Assembly: GCF_014489475.1 (NCBI RefSeq)
Contig: NZ_CP060820.1
Location: 434,001-498,000 of the forward strand
Length of the DNA: 64,000 nucleotides
Reading direction: 5' to 3'
Source: Lysobacter terrestris
GTDB taxonomy: Bacteria > Pseudomonadota > Gammaproteobacteria > Xanthomonadales > Xanthomonadaceae
Below, in pieces: positions 37,375 through 47,605 of the stretch; position 1 is the first letter of the stretch; every line of letters starts with the position of its first letter. A program made the translations under genes and the position numbers. The notes beneath the pieces are model-generated. The model was not told the DNA's origin. It saw nothing but the letters and a program-made list of their open reading frames with translations, and did no database searches.

Positions 37375-38430
37375 ATGACCCGCGATCTCAACGACACCCT
37401 GATCTTCGTCAAGGTGGTCGAGCACGGCAGCTTCATCTCCGCGGCGCGCTCGTTGCGCCTGCCCAAGACCACCGTCAGCCGCAAGGTGCAGGAACTGGAA
37501 ACGCGACTGGGCGCGCAACTGCTGCACCGGACCACGCGCAAGCTCGGCCTCACCGAGGCCGGCAACATCTACTTCGAACATTGCCAGCGCATCGCGCGCG
37601 AACTCGACGAAGCCGAGAGCGCCGTCGGCCAGCTGCAGAGCGGCCCGCGCGGTTGGTTGCGTTTCACTGCGCCCTACTCGCTCGGAGTCGAGAAGATCGC
37701 GCCGCTGCTCGGCGAGTTCCGCTCGCGCCATCCGGAAATCCGCGTCGAGATGCTGCTGAGCAACGAACCGCTGGACCTGATCGACAAGGAAATCGACGTC
37801 GCCCTGCGCGTCGGCAACCTGCCCGATTCGAACCTGGTCGCGCGCCGGCTCGCCGTGTTCCGCACCCAGGTCTTCGCCAGCCCGCAGTACATCGAACGCC
37901 ACGGCGAACCGCTGCATCCGGACGACCTCGTGCACCACGCCACGCTGGCGATGCACAAGTCGCGCCGCAACGGCAACGGATTCGCGTGGACGCTCGACGA
38001 TGGCGAGCGCACGTCCGACTTCCGCATCGAGCCAGTGTTCGTGGCCAACGACTTCGGCGCCATCAAGGGCGCGGTGCTGTGCGGCGAAGGCCTGATCCTG
38101 GCGGCCGACGTGATGATGAAGCCGTTGGCCGAGCATGGCTTCGTGCAGCGCGTGCTTGCCGGCTGGACCGGGCCGGAGTACGAATTCAACGCGGTGTTCC
38201 CGCGCGGCATGGTGCAGTCGCCGAAGGTGCGCGCGTTCGTCGACTTCCTGGTCGAACGCCTCAACTTCGACGCGAACTACATGGAAGAACTGTGCCCGAT
38301 CTTCAAGCGCCAGCAGGAACTGCAGCAGGAGCAGAGCCGAGGCGCGGCCGAAGGCAAGAAGAAGGGCAAGCGCGCGGCCATTGTCACCGACGAAACGCCG
38401 CGCGAAGAAGACGACCTGGCGCTGGCCTGA
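37375..38430 (+). CDS. LysR-family transcriptional regulator
   Basis: A 351-residue regulator. The N-terminal winged helix-turn-helix (about 4-62) reads FVKVVEHGSFISAARSLRL-PKTTVSRKVQELE, the LysR signature. The effector-binding domain spans about 90-300. The C-terminus carries an unusual lysine-rich and acidic tail (EGKKKGKRAAIVTDE) of about 35 residues. The ATG at 37375 follows GGAG; an upstream TTG is less likely. Divergent orientation to the efflux operon makes it its probable regulator, as MexT is for mexEF-oprN. Confidence 0.9.
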   Translation: MTRDLNDTLIFVKVVEHGSFISAARSLRLPKTTVSRKVQELETRLGAQLLHRTTRKLGLTEAGNIYFEHCQRIARELDEAESAVGQLQSGPRGWLRFTAPYSLGVEKIAPLLGEFRSRHPEIRVEMLLSNEPLDLIDKEIDVALRVGNLPDSNLVARRLAVFRTQVFASPQYIERHGEPLHPDDLVHHATLAMHKSRRNGNGFAWTLDDGERTSDFRIEPVFVANDFGAIKGAVLCGEGLILAADVMMKPLAEHGFVQRVLAGWTGPEYEFNAVFPRGMVQSPKVRAFVDFLVERLNFDANYMEELCPIFKRQQELQQEQSRGAAEGKKKGKRAAIVTDETPREEDDLALA

Positions 38431-38443
38431 GCCCGGAAACAGA

Positions 38444-38471
38444 AACGGCGCGATCCGAGGATCGCGCCGTT
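38444..38471. terminator. Bidirectional terminator between LysR gene and tRNA-Val
   Basis: Nearly perfect 13-bp stem AACGGCGCGATCC / GGATCGCGCCGTT between convergent genes, with A- and T-rich flanks. Confidence 0.75.
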
Positions 38472-38480
38472 CGGTGAATC

Positions 38481-38555
38481 TGGTGGGCGATACAGGGTTC
38501 GAACCTGTGACCCCTACCATGTCAAGGTAGTGCTCTACCGCTGAGCTAATCGCCC
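38481..38555 (-). tRNA. tRNA-Val (anticodon GAC)
   Basis: 75-base reverse-strand cloverleaf, acceptor GGGCGAT/ATCGCCC, encoded CCA, T-loop GGTTCGAAC. The anticodon loop TTGACAT gives GAC. The 130 bases on its 5' side to uvrB hold a short GGGCGGGCTCAAGCCCGC hairpin at about 38630-38650 that could terminate uvrB. Confidence 0.96.
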
Positions 38556-38685
38556 GTCTGCAGCCAAAACACCGCTGCAAGGGGCGCGCAGTTTAGCCCG
38601 ATGGGCGCTTCCGGGGCAAGGGTTTTTGTGGGGCGGGCTCAAGCCCGCTACCAACGTCCGCGAAATCCAAGGCGGGCCGGGGGGC

Positions 38686-40716
<2,031 letters not shown>

Positions 40717-40869
40717 GAGCCTGCGGGGGAGAAGGCAATCGCTGAGTGTAGCCAGTCCCGGAGATGAGGGCGGGTGCGGACTTTTCCTACCCGCAACCGC
40801 GCGGCGCGCCGACTGCAGAGGGTGAACGGGTCAGCGAGGATGCCGGCGTTCCAGGACCGGAGCCCCGAG

Positions 40870-41412
40870 ATGCCCTACCCCGTGAAAGGATTCACCCTGA
40901 TCGAAGCACTCGTCGTGATGACCGTCGGCACGATCCTGCTGGCGGTCGCCGTACCGGCGCTATCGCATGCGAAGGCGGCGGCGAGCTCCGGCTCGGTACG
41001 GGCGGAGCTGGCCGCCAGCCTGCTCGACGCCGTGAACCACTCGGCCATCGCCGGCACCGAAGTGGTCGTCTGCCCGCGATCCGCCTCCGGGCAATGCACC
41101 GGAACCCCCGTCTGGGACGGCGGCTGGATGGTCTACGCCGACATCAATGGCGACCGCGTCCACGATCCCAACGAAACCCTGCTGGTGCAGACCGGACCGA
41201 TCGACGCATCCGTCCACCTGCGCTCGACGTCCGGCCGGACGCGACTGATCTTCCAGCCCAACGGCGGCAACGCCGGCTCGAACGTCACCTTCACCCTGTG
41301 CGACTCCCGCGGCACGGGCCACGCGGTGACCCTGGTGCTGTCGAACGCGGGGCAGCTGCGGAGCGGCAGCCCGACACCGGAGGCCGCTAGGGCCTGCGTA
41401 TACGGCAGCTAG
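40870..41412 (+). CDS. GspH/FimT-family pseudopilin
   Basis: A 180-residue prepilin-like protein: leader MPYPVKG, then FTLIEALVVMTVGTILLAVAVP. The glycine cleavage site and Glu at +5 required by PilD are present. The C-terminal domain has the GspH/FimT pattern with two cysteines (VVCPRSASGQC) and ends in RACVYGS. The ATG at 40870 follows GGAG at 40859; an ATG ten codons upstream is possible. It stands alone between uvrB and tRNA-Asn, separate from the minor-pilin operon, whose first gene is a second member of this family. Confidence 0.85.
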   Translation: MPYPVKGFTLIEALVVMTVGTILLAVAVPALSHAKAAASSGSVRAELAASLLDAVNHSAIAGTEVVVCPRSASGQCTGTPVWDGGWMVYADINGDRVHDPNETLLVQTGPIDASVHLRSTSGRTRLIFQPNGGNAGSNVTFTLCDSRGTGHAVTLVLSNAGQLRSGSPTPEAARACVYGS

Positions 41413-41429
41413 CGCGGAGCCCGGAAAAA

Positions 41430-41457
41430 CAAAGGGCCCGCCGAAGCGGACCCTTTG
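41430..41457. terminator. Terminator between pseudopilin gene and tRNA-Asn
   Basis: Stem CAAAGGG-C-CCGC / GCGG-A-CCCTTTG with one mismatch and a CGAA loop, between convergent genes. Confidence 0.65.
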
Positions 41458-41466
41458 CGTTCAATC

Positions 41467-41543
41467 TGGCGCCCGAAGTTGGACTCGAACCAACGACCCC
41501 CTGATTAACAGTCAAGTGCTCTAACCGGCTGAGCTATTCGGGC
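41467..41543 (-). tRNA. tRNA-Asn (anticodon GUU)
   Basis: 77-base reverse-strand cloverleaf, acceptor GCCCGAA/TTCGGGC, encoded CCA, T-loop GGTTCGAGT. The anticodon loop CTGTTAA gives GUU. Confidence 0.96.
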
Positions 41544-41589
41544 GGGGCGCGTATTGTGCGATGCCGACTTCAGGACGTCAACCGATCGA

Positions 41590-44025
41590 TCAGTTCTCCC
41601 AAGGCTTGTTCCATGCGGACACGGACATCGTCCAAGTGCCCCTGACCTTGTCGACCGTACAAGACTGTACCGTCGCCCCGGTCACGCTCCCTTGCGAGGT
41701 GAACTGCACCTGGAATACGGCATCCGCGCTGGCATTACTGAAGGCAATCGTCGTGGTCTCCGAAGTCTTGCCATCGGTCGTCCCGTTCGCGGGCGCCGGC
41801 ATCGACGTGCCTACGCTGCCCGTACCGGCCACAACCGTCACGGAAGTGACTCCGAGGTTGTTCAGATACGGCACGCTGACGGCCAGGGTTGCCGGAGGCG
41901 ACTGGTTCGCCAGGTTCGTGCAGCTCGCAGTCGACAGCGTCGACGTGGTTGTTCCTTCGGTCCAGTAGTTCTGCAGGGTGAACGATCCGGACATGGGTGC
42001 CGTGGTCGCGTTCGTCCTGCAACGGATGTCTCCGGTGGCCGGCGTAGTACAGTCGTCCACATCGGTTCCCAAGGCGTACTTTGCGGACTTGTTGATACCA
42101 GTGCCGCTAACGCGCAGGTAGAAACTCAGGCCATCGTTCCCGGCACCCTGGCCAACCTCGAACGCCTGCGCGTCATCCAGCATCGCCGTGTCGTCCAGCG
42201 GGTCCACACCGAACTCCTCCCTGTCGTAGACGTCCGGCGTGCCATCGTTGTTGGTGTCGGCAGCCAGCGCATACACCGCCAGGCCCGAGTTGGACGTCCG
42301 CGTGTAGCCGGTATTGAGGCTCTCGCCTTCCGCGATGCCCTTGGTACGGCCACCGAACGGCTCCGACGGATTGCTGCTCATCAGGTTGCTGGTGTTCACC
42401 TGAAGGACATCCTCATCCTCCGCCAGCCACTTCGCGATCTCGGTCATGTTGATCGTGGTGAAGGGAAGGTACGGCAGGATGCAGTCGTACTTGGGCTTGG
42501 ACGGCGGGCAGGCGCCATCGTCGTCGTTGTCCGCCAGGATGTCCTTGATGCGCTTGCGGGCATCGGCTTCCAAGTAGTCCACGTACAGCCCGCGACCGTG
42601 CAGGTAGCGCCAATCGTTGTTGACGTTCGGCGTTTCCACCACGATCGGATCGGCATTCAACCCGCGCGCATCATCGTCGAACAACGTGTCGGCGTTCGTG
42701 GGCGCTGTGCCCGAATCGGTTGCGAGCGTCGTCTGGTAGCCAGCCGAGTAGTCCTTCACGAAAGTACTGTAGGCATCCTTCGCCGCGGTTGTAGGCACGC
42801 CGGACTTCGCGTCCACGCTGGATACCGGCGTCGTCTCGAGCAGGCCGAAGTGCCGCGAATAGGTGTCCGCAGCCACGCGCCAGAAACCGTCGACGCGGAT
42901 CACCCGGCACGCCTGAATGTAACTGGTCGTCGAGGCCACATAAGCACCCATGCTGTTGCGTGAATACTTCTCCGCCCCAGTGCTCTCGTTTGCGTCCGTG
43001 TTTATCCTGCGCTCTGGGTCGTATTTCGCGACAGCGTTGTCCGGGTCGGCGGCCGAACGAGCGACACCATCGTGGTGGTCGCGACAGCACTGCGTGCACA
43101 AGTCGCTCTGCACGACACCGCTGGTTGGCCCCGACCTCACCGCCTGACCAGGGGCAACGGTACTGGAAGGTGTTGGGACATAGACGTCATAGCGTTCGCC
43201 CGTCCAGATCGCCGGCCACTGCGCCGTGTAGTAGATGGAGTTGGTATCGGTTTCACCCGACCCCATGGAGCACTTGCATCGCACCAGCTCGTTTTCGAAC
43301 CGCTTCTGGATGAGCGAGCTGCCATCCCCACCGGGGATGTAGTTCAGCACGTTGAAACGGGTGCCGACGATGCGCTGGTTGCGACCGTCTTCCTTGAGTT
43401 CCGGCTTCGGATTGGAGGCCGCCGATGAGGAGCCGTCGCCCAGCGCCACCGGGATCATGCCCGCGGTGACCGGATTGTCCTGGCGCACGATGGGGGCGCC
43501 GCCGCCGCTTGTATCGGAATCAGGCGGCACCATCAGGTTGCTCACCATGCCCAGCGGGCTGATGTCGGATACGCTACGGAGGGAATGACTGGTGCCGTTT
43601 GAATCGGTCCAGACGGCGGTCAGCCGGACCCGCTTGAACTGCGCCGCGTTCGGATCCGAAACCGCACCGGTTTCCGCAAATGTCGTATCGCCAGACCAGG
43701 TTTGCACGGCCTGCGTGACACTCAGCGCACCGATACTCGCGTCTGAGCACACAGAGGCAGGCACCCAATCCGGGGGCGTTGTCGTCGCGCAGCTGTCACT
43801 GCCGGCGACAATGCTGTCGTAAGGACCATTGCGGAGGAATTCCATCCGCCCAGCCACGACCGCGGCAACGCGGCCGCGCACCTTGGCTTCCGCAGAGGCC
43901 TTGGTCAGACTGCCTTGCAAGGCTGTCAATGCCAGCAAGCCGGTAGCGAGCACGACAACCGCGATCAGGATTTCGATCAGGCTGAAGCCCTTGTTCCGGA
44001 CCCGAAATGAACGATGATGGGTCAT
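41590..44025 (-). CDS. Very large PilV-like type IV prepilin
   Basis: An 811-residue protein with a type IV prepilin N-terminus: leader MTHHRSFRVRNKG, then FSLIEILIAVVVLATGLLALTAL. It matches PilV-like minor pilins, which usually have 130-250 residues. Here about 650 further residues follow: a cysteine-rich stretch (CKC, then CTQCC), a calcium-loop-like DTNNDGTPDVYD at about 590-601 and a beta-rich C-terminus ending VSAWNKPWEN. The start at 44025 has AGGTGA upstream and follows pilX by 14 bases. It is the last gene of the minor-pilin operon. Function of the large C-terminus unknown; it could form a tip adhesin. Confidence 0.8.
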   Translation of the reverse strand: MTHHRSFRVRNKGFSLIEILIAVVVLATGLLALTALQGSLTKASAEAKVRGRVAAVVAGRMEFLRNGPYDSIVAGSDSCATTTPPDWVPASVCSDASIGALSVTQAVQTWSGDTTFAETGAVSDPNAAQFKRVRLTAVWTDSNGTSHSLRSVSDISPLGMVSNLMVPPDSDTSGGGAPIVRQDNPVTAGMIPVALGDGSSSAASNPKPELKEDGRNQRIVGTRFNVLNYIPGGDGSSLIQKRFENELVRCKCSMGSGETDTNSIYYTAQWPAIWTGERYDVYVPTPSSTVAPGQAVRSGPTSGVVQSDLCTQCCRDHHDGVARSAADPDNAVAKYDPERRINTDANESTGAEKYSRNSMGAYVASTTSYIQACRVIRVDGFWRVAADTYSRHFGLLETTPVSSVDAKSGVPTTAAKDAYSTFVKDYSAGYQTTLATDSGTAPTNADTLFDDDARGLNADPIVVETPNVNNDWRYLHGRGLYVDYLEADARKRIKDILADNDDDGACPPSKPKYDCILPYLPFTTINMTEIAKWLAEDEDVLQVNTSNLMSSNPSEPFGGRTKGIAEGESLNTGYTRTSNSGLAVYALAADTNNDGTPDVYDREEFGVDPLDDTAMLDDAQAFEVGQGAGNDGLSFYLRVSGTGINKSAKYALGTDVDDCTTPATGDIRCRTNATTAPMSGSFTLQNYWTEGTTTSTLSTASCTNLANQSPPATLAVSVPYLNNLGVTSVTVVAGTGSVGTSMPAPANGTTDGKTSETTTIAFSNASADAVFQVQFTSQGSVTGATVQSCTVDKVRGTWTMSVSAWNKPWEN

Positions 44026-44038
44026 GTCGATCACCTGA

Positions 44039-45781
44039 TTAGAAGGAAACCCGGTCGGTCCACGCACCCGGCAGGCTTGCCGGGGTCAGGCCCTGCTGCT
44101 CGTTCAATCGGCGCAGCACCGTTGCATCGCTGATGACCGCGGATGTGCCGTTGGCCTTCATCTGGCCCTGCAGCACCAAGGCCCCGTAGATGGCCGCGCC
44201 AGCGTTCATCTGCAGGATGCAGTTGCTCGGGCATCCACCGGTGCCGCTGCCGCCCGTCGCCGGGTTCAGGGCCGTCGCGGTTGAGCGCACAAAGACCATG
44301 CCGAACACCACGCCCTGGATGCTTACTGGGCCGTCCAGCACCAGGATCACTGGATTCTCGGCCGTGCCGACCTGCTTGCCTGATCCGATGTCACATCCGG
44401 TCTGACACCAGATGATGCCCTTGGCATCGGCATTGGAATTCGGCGCGCTGGTGTTGAACAGCGAGTTGCTACCGAGCTTCCCGGTGCGCACCAGCGTCTG
44501 GTTCGCGGTCAGCGGGATGATCTTGTCGGCGTTGGCATACAGATAGGCCTCGTCCGGACCAACGCTGGCCGTAACGCCGTTGTCCGGGTTCGTATAGGAC
44601 ACGCTCGGAAGTTTGGTCTCAGCGAAGCAATCGCTATTGCCATCGCTCCAGACCTTCACCCCAAACAGGAACTGGAAAAGATCCTTGGGGAACTCACAGG
44701 TGGGATAGGAGTTCGCATCGGCACGCACGTTCCAATTGGCCCCAGTGCCGCGTACCAAGGACGAGCCTTCGACGTCAAGAATATCCATGCCCTCGGCCTG
44801 CACATTGCCGCTGGAGTCGTAGCTGATGGAATTGGGAGCACCGTTCGCGTCGCACTTGCACTCGTCGCAACGGATCGTGCCTTGGTAAGGCGTGGGCGTC
44901 ACGCTTCCTTGGGTGTAGCGAAAAAACTCGTCCGCATAGCACGTATTGGTAGTGCCCGTCTTGGCAACATTGAGTCGCGACCAGATCGACACCGGCACGC
45001 CGGCGCCGCCCGAGTTGGGATTGGTGACGACCTGGAGGCCACCCGTGATGTCGATGCTTCCCGAAGCCGTGATCGGGGGCTTGCCCAAGGGATTGTTGAG
45101 CTTGGGATACTGACCCAGCGTCTGGATGAGCGTGGCGCTGGCGGACTCACCTGGAATCTTGGCGACGCTGACGAACGTGACGATCCGCAGCGTGGTGGTT
45201 GTAGCGCCAGTGCCGTTTCCGCACTGCAACGGGGTCGTGGCCGGCGCCGCTGGATCGGGGCGCTCGACGAAACACATGAGCGGCGCAACACCATATGCGA
45301 CCGTGCCGCCATCGCCCGACGCGGAAATCTTGGAGCTGGTCGGGAGGGCCAGCATGTAATTGGCGAGTTCCGGTGCCAGACCGGTGATCGTGTGGCTTGT
45401 CTGCTTCAGCTTGTACAACGTGGCTCGACGCGCGGTATCCGCCGTTCCATCGCCATCGGTGTCGATCAGCGCGTCGCTTACGGCACCGCAGGGGAAAAGG
45501 TCATCGTCCGCGTCGCACTTCTCCCATGTGCCCGGATCGGGCTCCAGCATCTCGGTATTCTGGTGCATCAGATACTCGAAGCCTTGCGCCAAGCCCGCCT
45601 CGGCCACGTCGTTGACCGCTTTTGCGCGAATGTCGTTGCCAGTGCTGCGCTGCTCGAACACGCCGACGTTCAACGCGGCGAACGTCATTATTGCGGCGAG
45701 CAGCAACAACAGTATCGCCACCAGCAGGGCCGATCCTGATTCGCGACCGCGAGGAATCAGACGGGATTGATCCATGTTCAT
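44039..45781 (-). CDS. Large PilX-like minor pilin
   Basis: A 580-residue protein with a PilX-type N-terminus (RGRESGSALLVAILLLLLAA, then FEQRSTGNDIRAKAVNDVAEAG), in which the prepilin glutamate is replaced, as usual in PilX. Typical PilX has about 170-200 residues. A calcium-loop-like DTDGDGTADTAR is at 107-118. Several cysteine pairs (CDECKCD, CQTGCD, CPSNC) lie in the middle and C-terminal regions. The ATG at 45781 follows AGGAG. It lies between pilW and the PilV-like gene; the pair may cap the pilus as GspK does in type II secretion. Confidence 0.78.
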   Translation of the reverse strand: MNMDQSRLIPRGRESGSALLVAILLLLLAAIMTFAALNVGVFEQRSTGNDIRAKAVNDVAEAGLAQGFEYLMHQNTEMLEPDPGTWEKCDADDDLFPCGAVSDALIDTDGDGTADTARRATLYKLKQTSHTITGLAPELANYMLALPTSSKISASGDGGTVAYGVAPLMCFVERPDPAAPATTPLQCGNGTGATTTTLRIVTFVSVAKIPGESASATLIQTLGQYPKLNNPLGKPPITASGSIDITGGLQVVTNPNSGGAGVPVSIWSRLNVAKTGTTNTCYADEFFRYTQGSVTPTPYQGTIRCDECKCDANGAPNSISYDSSGNVQAEGMDILDVEGSSLVRGTGANWNVRADANSYPTCEFPKDLFQFLFGVKVWSDGNSDCFAETKLPSVSYTNPDNGVTASVGPDEAYLYANADKIIPLTANQTLVRTGKLGSNSLFNTSAPNSNADAKGIIWCQTGCDIGSGKQVGTAENPVILVLDGPVSIQGVVFGMVFVRSTATALNPATGGSGTGGCPSNCILQMNAGAAIYGALVLQGQMKANGTSAVISDATVLRRLNEQQGLTPASLPGAWTDRVSF

Positions 45782-45805
45782 TCTGGGTACTCCTGAATCC
45801 TGCCG

Positions 45806-46402
45806 TCAGGTGCCGTCGCCGAGCGAACGGACGAAAATGGCTTGGCGCATCGTGCGGGTGATGCCCTCGCTGCCACTGCCAACCGTGCCCGTTATCGTGA
45901 TGTCGTACTGGCGGGTGGTGGTGGAACTGGACGAGGGGCTGATCGTGAAGCTGGTGATCGCAATCTGATCCGAGCCGAGCGGCACGCCAGTGGACGCGCA
46001 GGTCGCATTGGCTTGTGTGGAAGCCGCGGTGAGCACCAGGCGATTGGTTGCCGTATCCCTGCGGATGCTCCTCCAGTTGCCACCCACGCCCCCTTGGTAT
46101 GCATATCGGAGACACCCGGCAGTGGCGGTATTCACTACGTACAGCTGGCTTCCGGTCGCCTGCGTCGCTTCCGTCAAGGGATCGACGACACCGCGCGCGC
46201 GCTTGAAGTCGTTCGCCACCACGGCGAGTGTCGCGCGCAGCTCCTGGGTAAGCCGGGTCGCGCGCAGCGTCTGGTTGTTCGCCCGGATCATCGCCAGCAC
46301 GAGGGCAATCACCGCACCAACCACAATCAGGCCCAGCACCATGGCCACCATCAGCTCGACCAGGCTGAAGCCTCGGGAGCCGGAACCGGTGGATCGCTTC
46401 AT
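45806..46402 (-). CDS. pilW: PilW-like minor pilin
   Basis: A 198-residue prepilin: leader MKRSTGSGSRG, then FSLVELMVAMVLGLIVVGAV with Glu at +5 and the NNQTLRATRLTQELRATLAVVANDFKRA helix (shown in part) typical of PilW. It functions in the minor-pilin complex that primes type IV pilus assembly. The ATG at 46402 is chosen because a GAGG Shine-Dalgarno lies nine bases upstream; an ATG at 46426 overlaps the preceding gene and has none. Followed by the pilX-like gene after 24 bases. Confidence 0.85.
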   Translation of the reverse strand: MKRSTGSGSRGFSLVELMVAMVLGLIVVGAVIALVLAMIRANNQTLRATRLTQELRATLAVVANDFKRARGVVDPLTEATQATGSQLYVVNTATAGCLRYAYQGGVGGNWRSIRRDTATNRLVLTAASTQANATCASTGVPLGSDQIAITSFTISPSSSSTTTRQYDITITGTVGSGSEGITRTMRQAIFVRSLGDGT

Positions 46403-46416
46403 CAATTTGGTCCTCG

Positions 46417-46989
46417 TCAACTGCATGAGGGAACCCCGGCCATGGCGGGCGAGCCACTAGGCACGCATACGGTCGCTTGCCCCAACGGCCGAATGATGAC
46501 TCGCGCCGTGTAGGTGCCACTTGGCGATGACAGGTTCACGGTCTGCTCTGCCACGGGACTGATCAGACCAAGATTGCCGTCGAAGACCAAAGCCGTCGTC
46601 GTGCCGGAGATGGCGACATTGGCATGTTTGCCGGGTGGAACCAGCAGGGTCTCGCCGCCGACCGAGCAGGCCGGCGATGAAGCGGTGCAGTCGCACGCCG
46701 AGGCGCTGCCGGCGGCATTGCCTCCGGTTGGCGCGGACGCGGCATTGGCCCCCATGCACCAGCCCGCTGCGGTGGAACCGAAGGACACGTTCACGTCGCG
46801 GTCCAGCTTGACGGCACCCGCCCTTGCACTGGACATCACGCTCACCAGGTCGTCCGTTGCCGCACGGAGGCGATAACGGTCGATCATGTCCCGGTAGGAA
46901 GGCGCGGCCATCACGGCCAAGATGGCCACGATGGCCACAACCACCATGAGTTCGATCAGCGTGAATCCGCTGGAGTTCCTTGCGTGCAC
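46417..46989 (-). CDS. fimT: GspH/FimT-family minor pilin
   Basis: A 190-residue prepilin: leader HARNSSG after the initiator residue, then FTLIELMVVVAIVAILAVMAAP with Glu +5. The GspH-like C-terminal domain has cysteines (ACDCTASSPAC). The start is GTG at 46989 with GAGGGGA upstream; the open frame extends further but through the promoter. It is the first gene of the fimT-pilW-pilX-pilV operon, divergent from pilE. Confidence 0.85.
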   Translation of the reverse strand: MHARNSSGFTLIELMVVVAIVAILAVMAAPSYRDMIDRYRLRAATDDLVSVMSSARAGAVKLDRDVNVSFGSTAAGWCMGANAASAPTGGNAAGSASACDCTASSPACSVGGETLLVPPGKHANVAISGTTTALVFDGNLGLISPVAEQTVNLSSPSGTYTARVIIRPLGQATVCVPSGSPAMAGVPSCS

Positions 46990-47017
46990 GACATCCCCTC
47001 GCGCTTGGTCGAATTGG

Positions 47018-47046
47018 ACTCTAGAAAGCAGGGTCCGCAGGGGCAA
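47018..47046 (-). promoter_or_regulatory. Candidate promoter of the minor-pilin operon
   Basis: TTGCCC (47041-47046) and TAGAGT (47018-47023) on the minus strand with a 17-base spacer, 29 bases before the fimT GTG. Pattern match to sigma-70. Confidence 0.5.
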
Positions 47047-47097
47047 GCCTTGCCGGACGAATGGTCACCCAAGGGCGATGGGCGCGCCCAAGGTCCA

Positions 47098-47125
47098 TTG
47101 GAAAGCCGACGACCGGTGCTACGAT
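47098..47125 (+). promoter_or_regulatory. Candidate promoter of the pilE-like gene
   Basis: TTGGAA (47098-47103) and TACGAT (47120-47125) with a 16-base spacer, 26 bases before the ATG. It points away from the minor-pilin promoter. No sigma-54 GG-GC signature was recognised. Confidence 0.5.
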
Positions 47126-47151
47126 CTGCCATCGCAACCGGGGGATGGGCC

Positions 47152-47589
47152 ATGCGCGTGCAACGCGGTTTTACGCTGATCGAACTCATGATCGTCGTTA
47201 TGGTGATCGCCATCCTGGCGGCCATCGCGATCCCGAACTATCTGGAACAGAGCAAGAAAGGCCGGCGCGCGGATGCGGTGCGCGCGGTTGGGGAGTACCA
47301 ACTGGAAATGGAGCGCTGGCGTGCGGAGTGCTACACGTATGCAGAAGTGAACACGTGCAAGGACACCGACGGGGATGGAACGGTAGAGACCGGCGAGAGA
47401 GGTTATCCGTCAGCGCCGACCTCTAGCTTCTATAGCATCCCTAGCGGCGGCCTCACTGCATCGGAAACCGCCTACAGCATCACACTCCAGCCCTCCGGCA
47501 AACAGGCCGGCGATCGCTGCGGAAATCTCGTAGGGAACAATACCAACAAGCAGAAGCCCGCGTGGTCCGTGGCTAGCTGCAACCAATAA
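47152..47589 (+). CDS. pilE: PilE-like type IV pilin
   Basis: A 145-residue prepilin: leader MRVQRG, then FTLIELMIVVMVIAILAAIAIP with Glu +5, followed by NYLEQSKKGRRADAV. The globular domain contains Cys60/Cys69 and Cys129/Cys143-like pairs. It also has a loop DTDGDGTVETGE at 71-82 that fits all acidic positions of a canonical EF-hand calcium loop (1, 3, 5, 9, 12). In Xanthomonadaceae PilE is usually the last gene of the fimT-pilV-pilW-pilX-pilY1 cluster; here it is divergent from the minor pilins and no pilY1 is present. Start at 47152 has a GGGGA upstream. Confidence 0.85.
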   Translation: MRVQRGFTLIELMIVVMVIAILAAIAIPNYLEQSKKGRRADAVRAVGEYQLEMERWRAECYTYAEVNTCKDTDGDGTVETGERGYPSAPTSSFYSIPSGGLTASETAYSITLQPSGKQAGDRCGNLVGNNTNKQKPAWSVASCNQ

Positions 47590-47605
47590 TGCGGAGGGTG
47601 GCCGC

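Noticed and set aside
47098-47125. Sigma-54 promoter for pilE
   Set aside because: No TGGCAC-N5-TTGC element with the required GG and GC spacing was found in 46990-47151.
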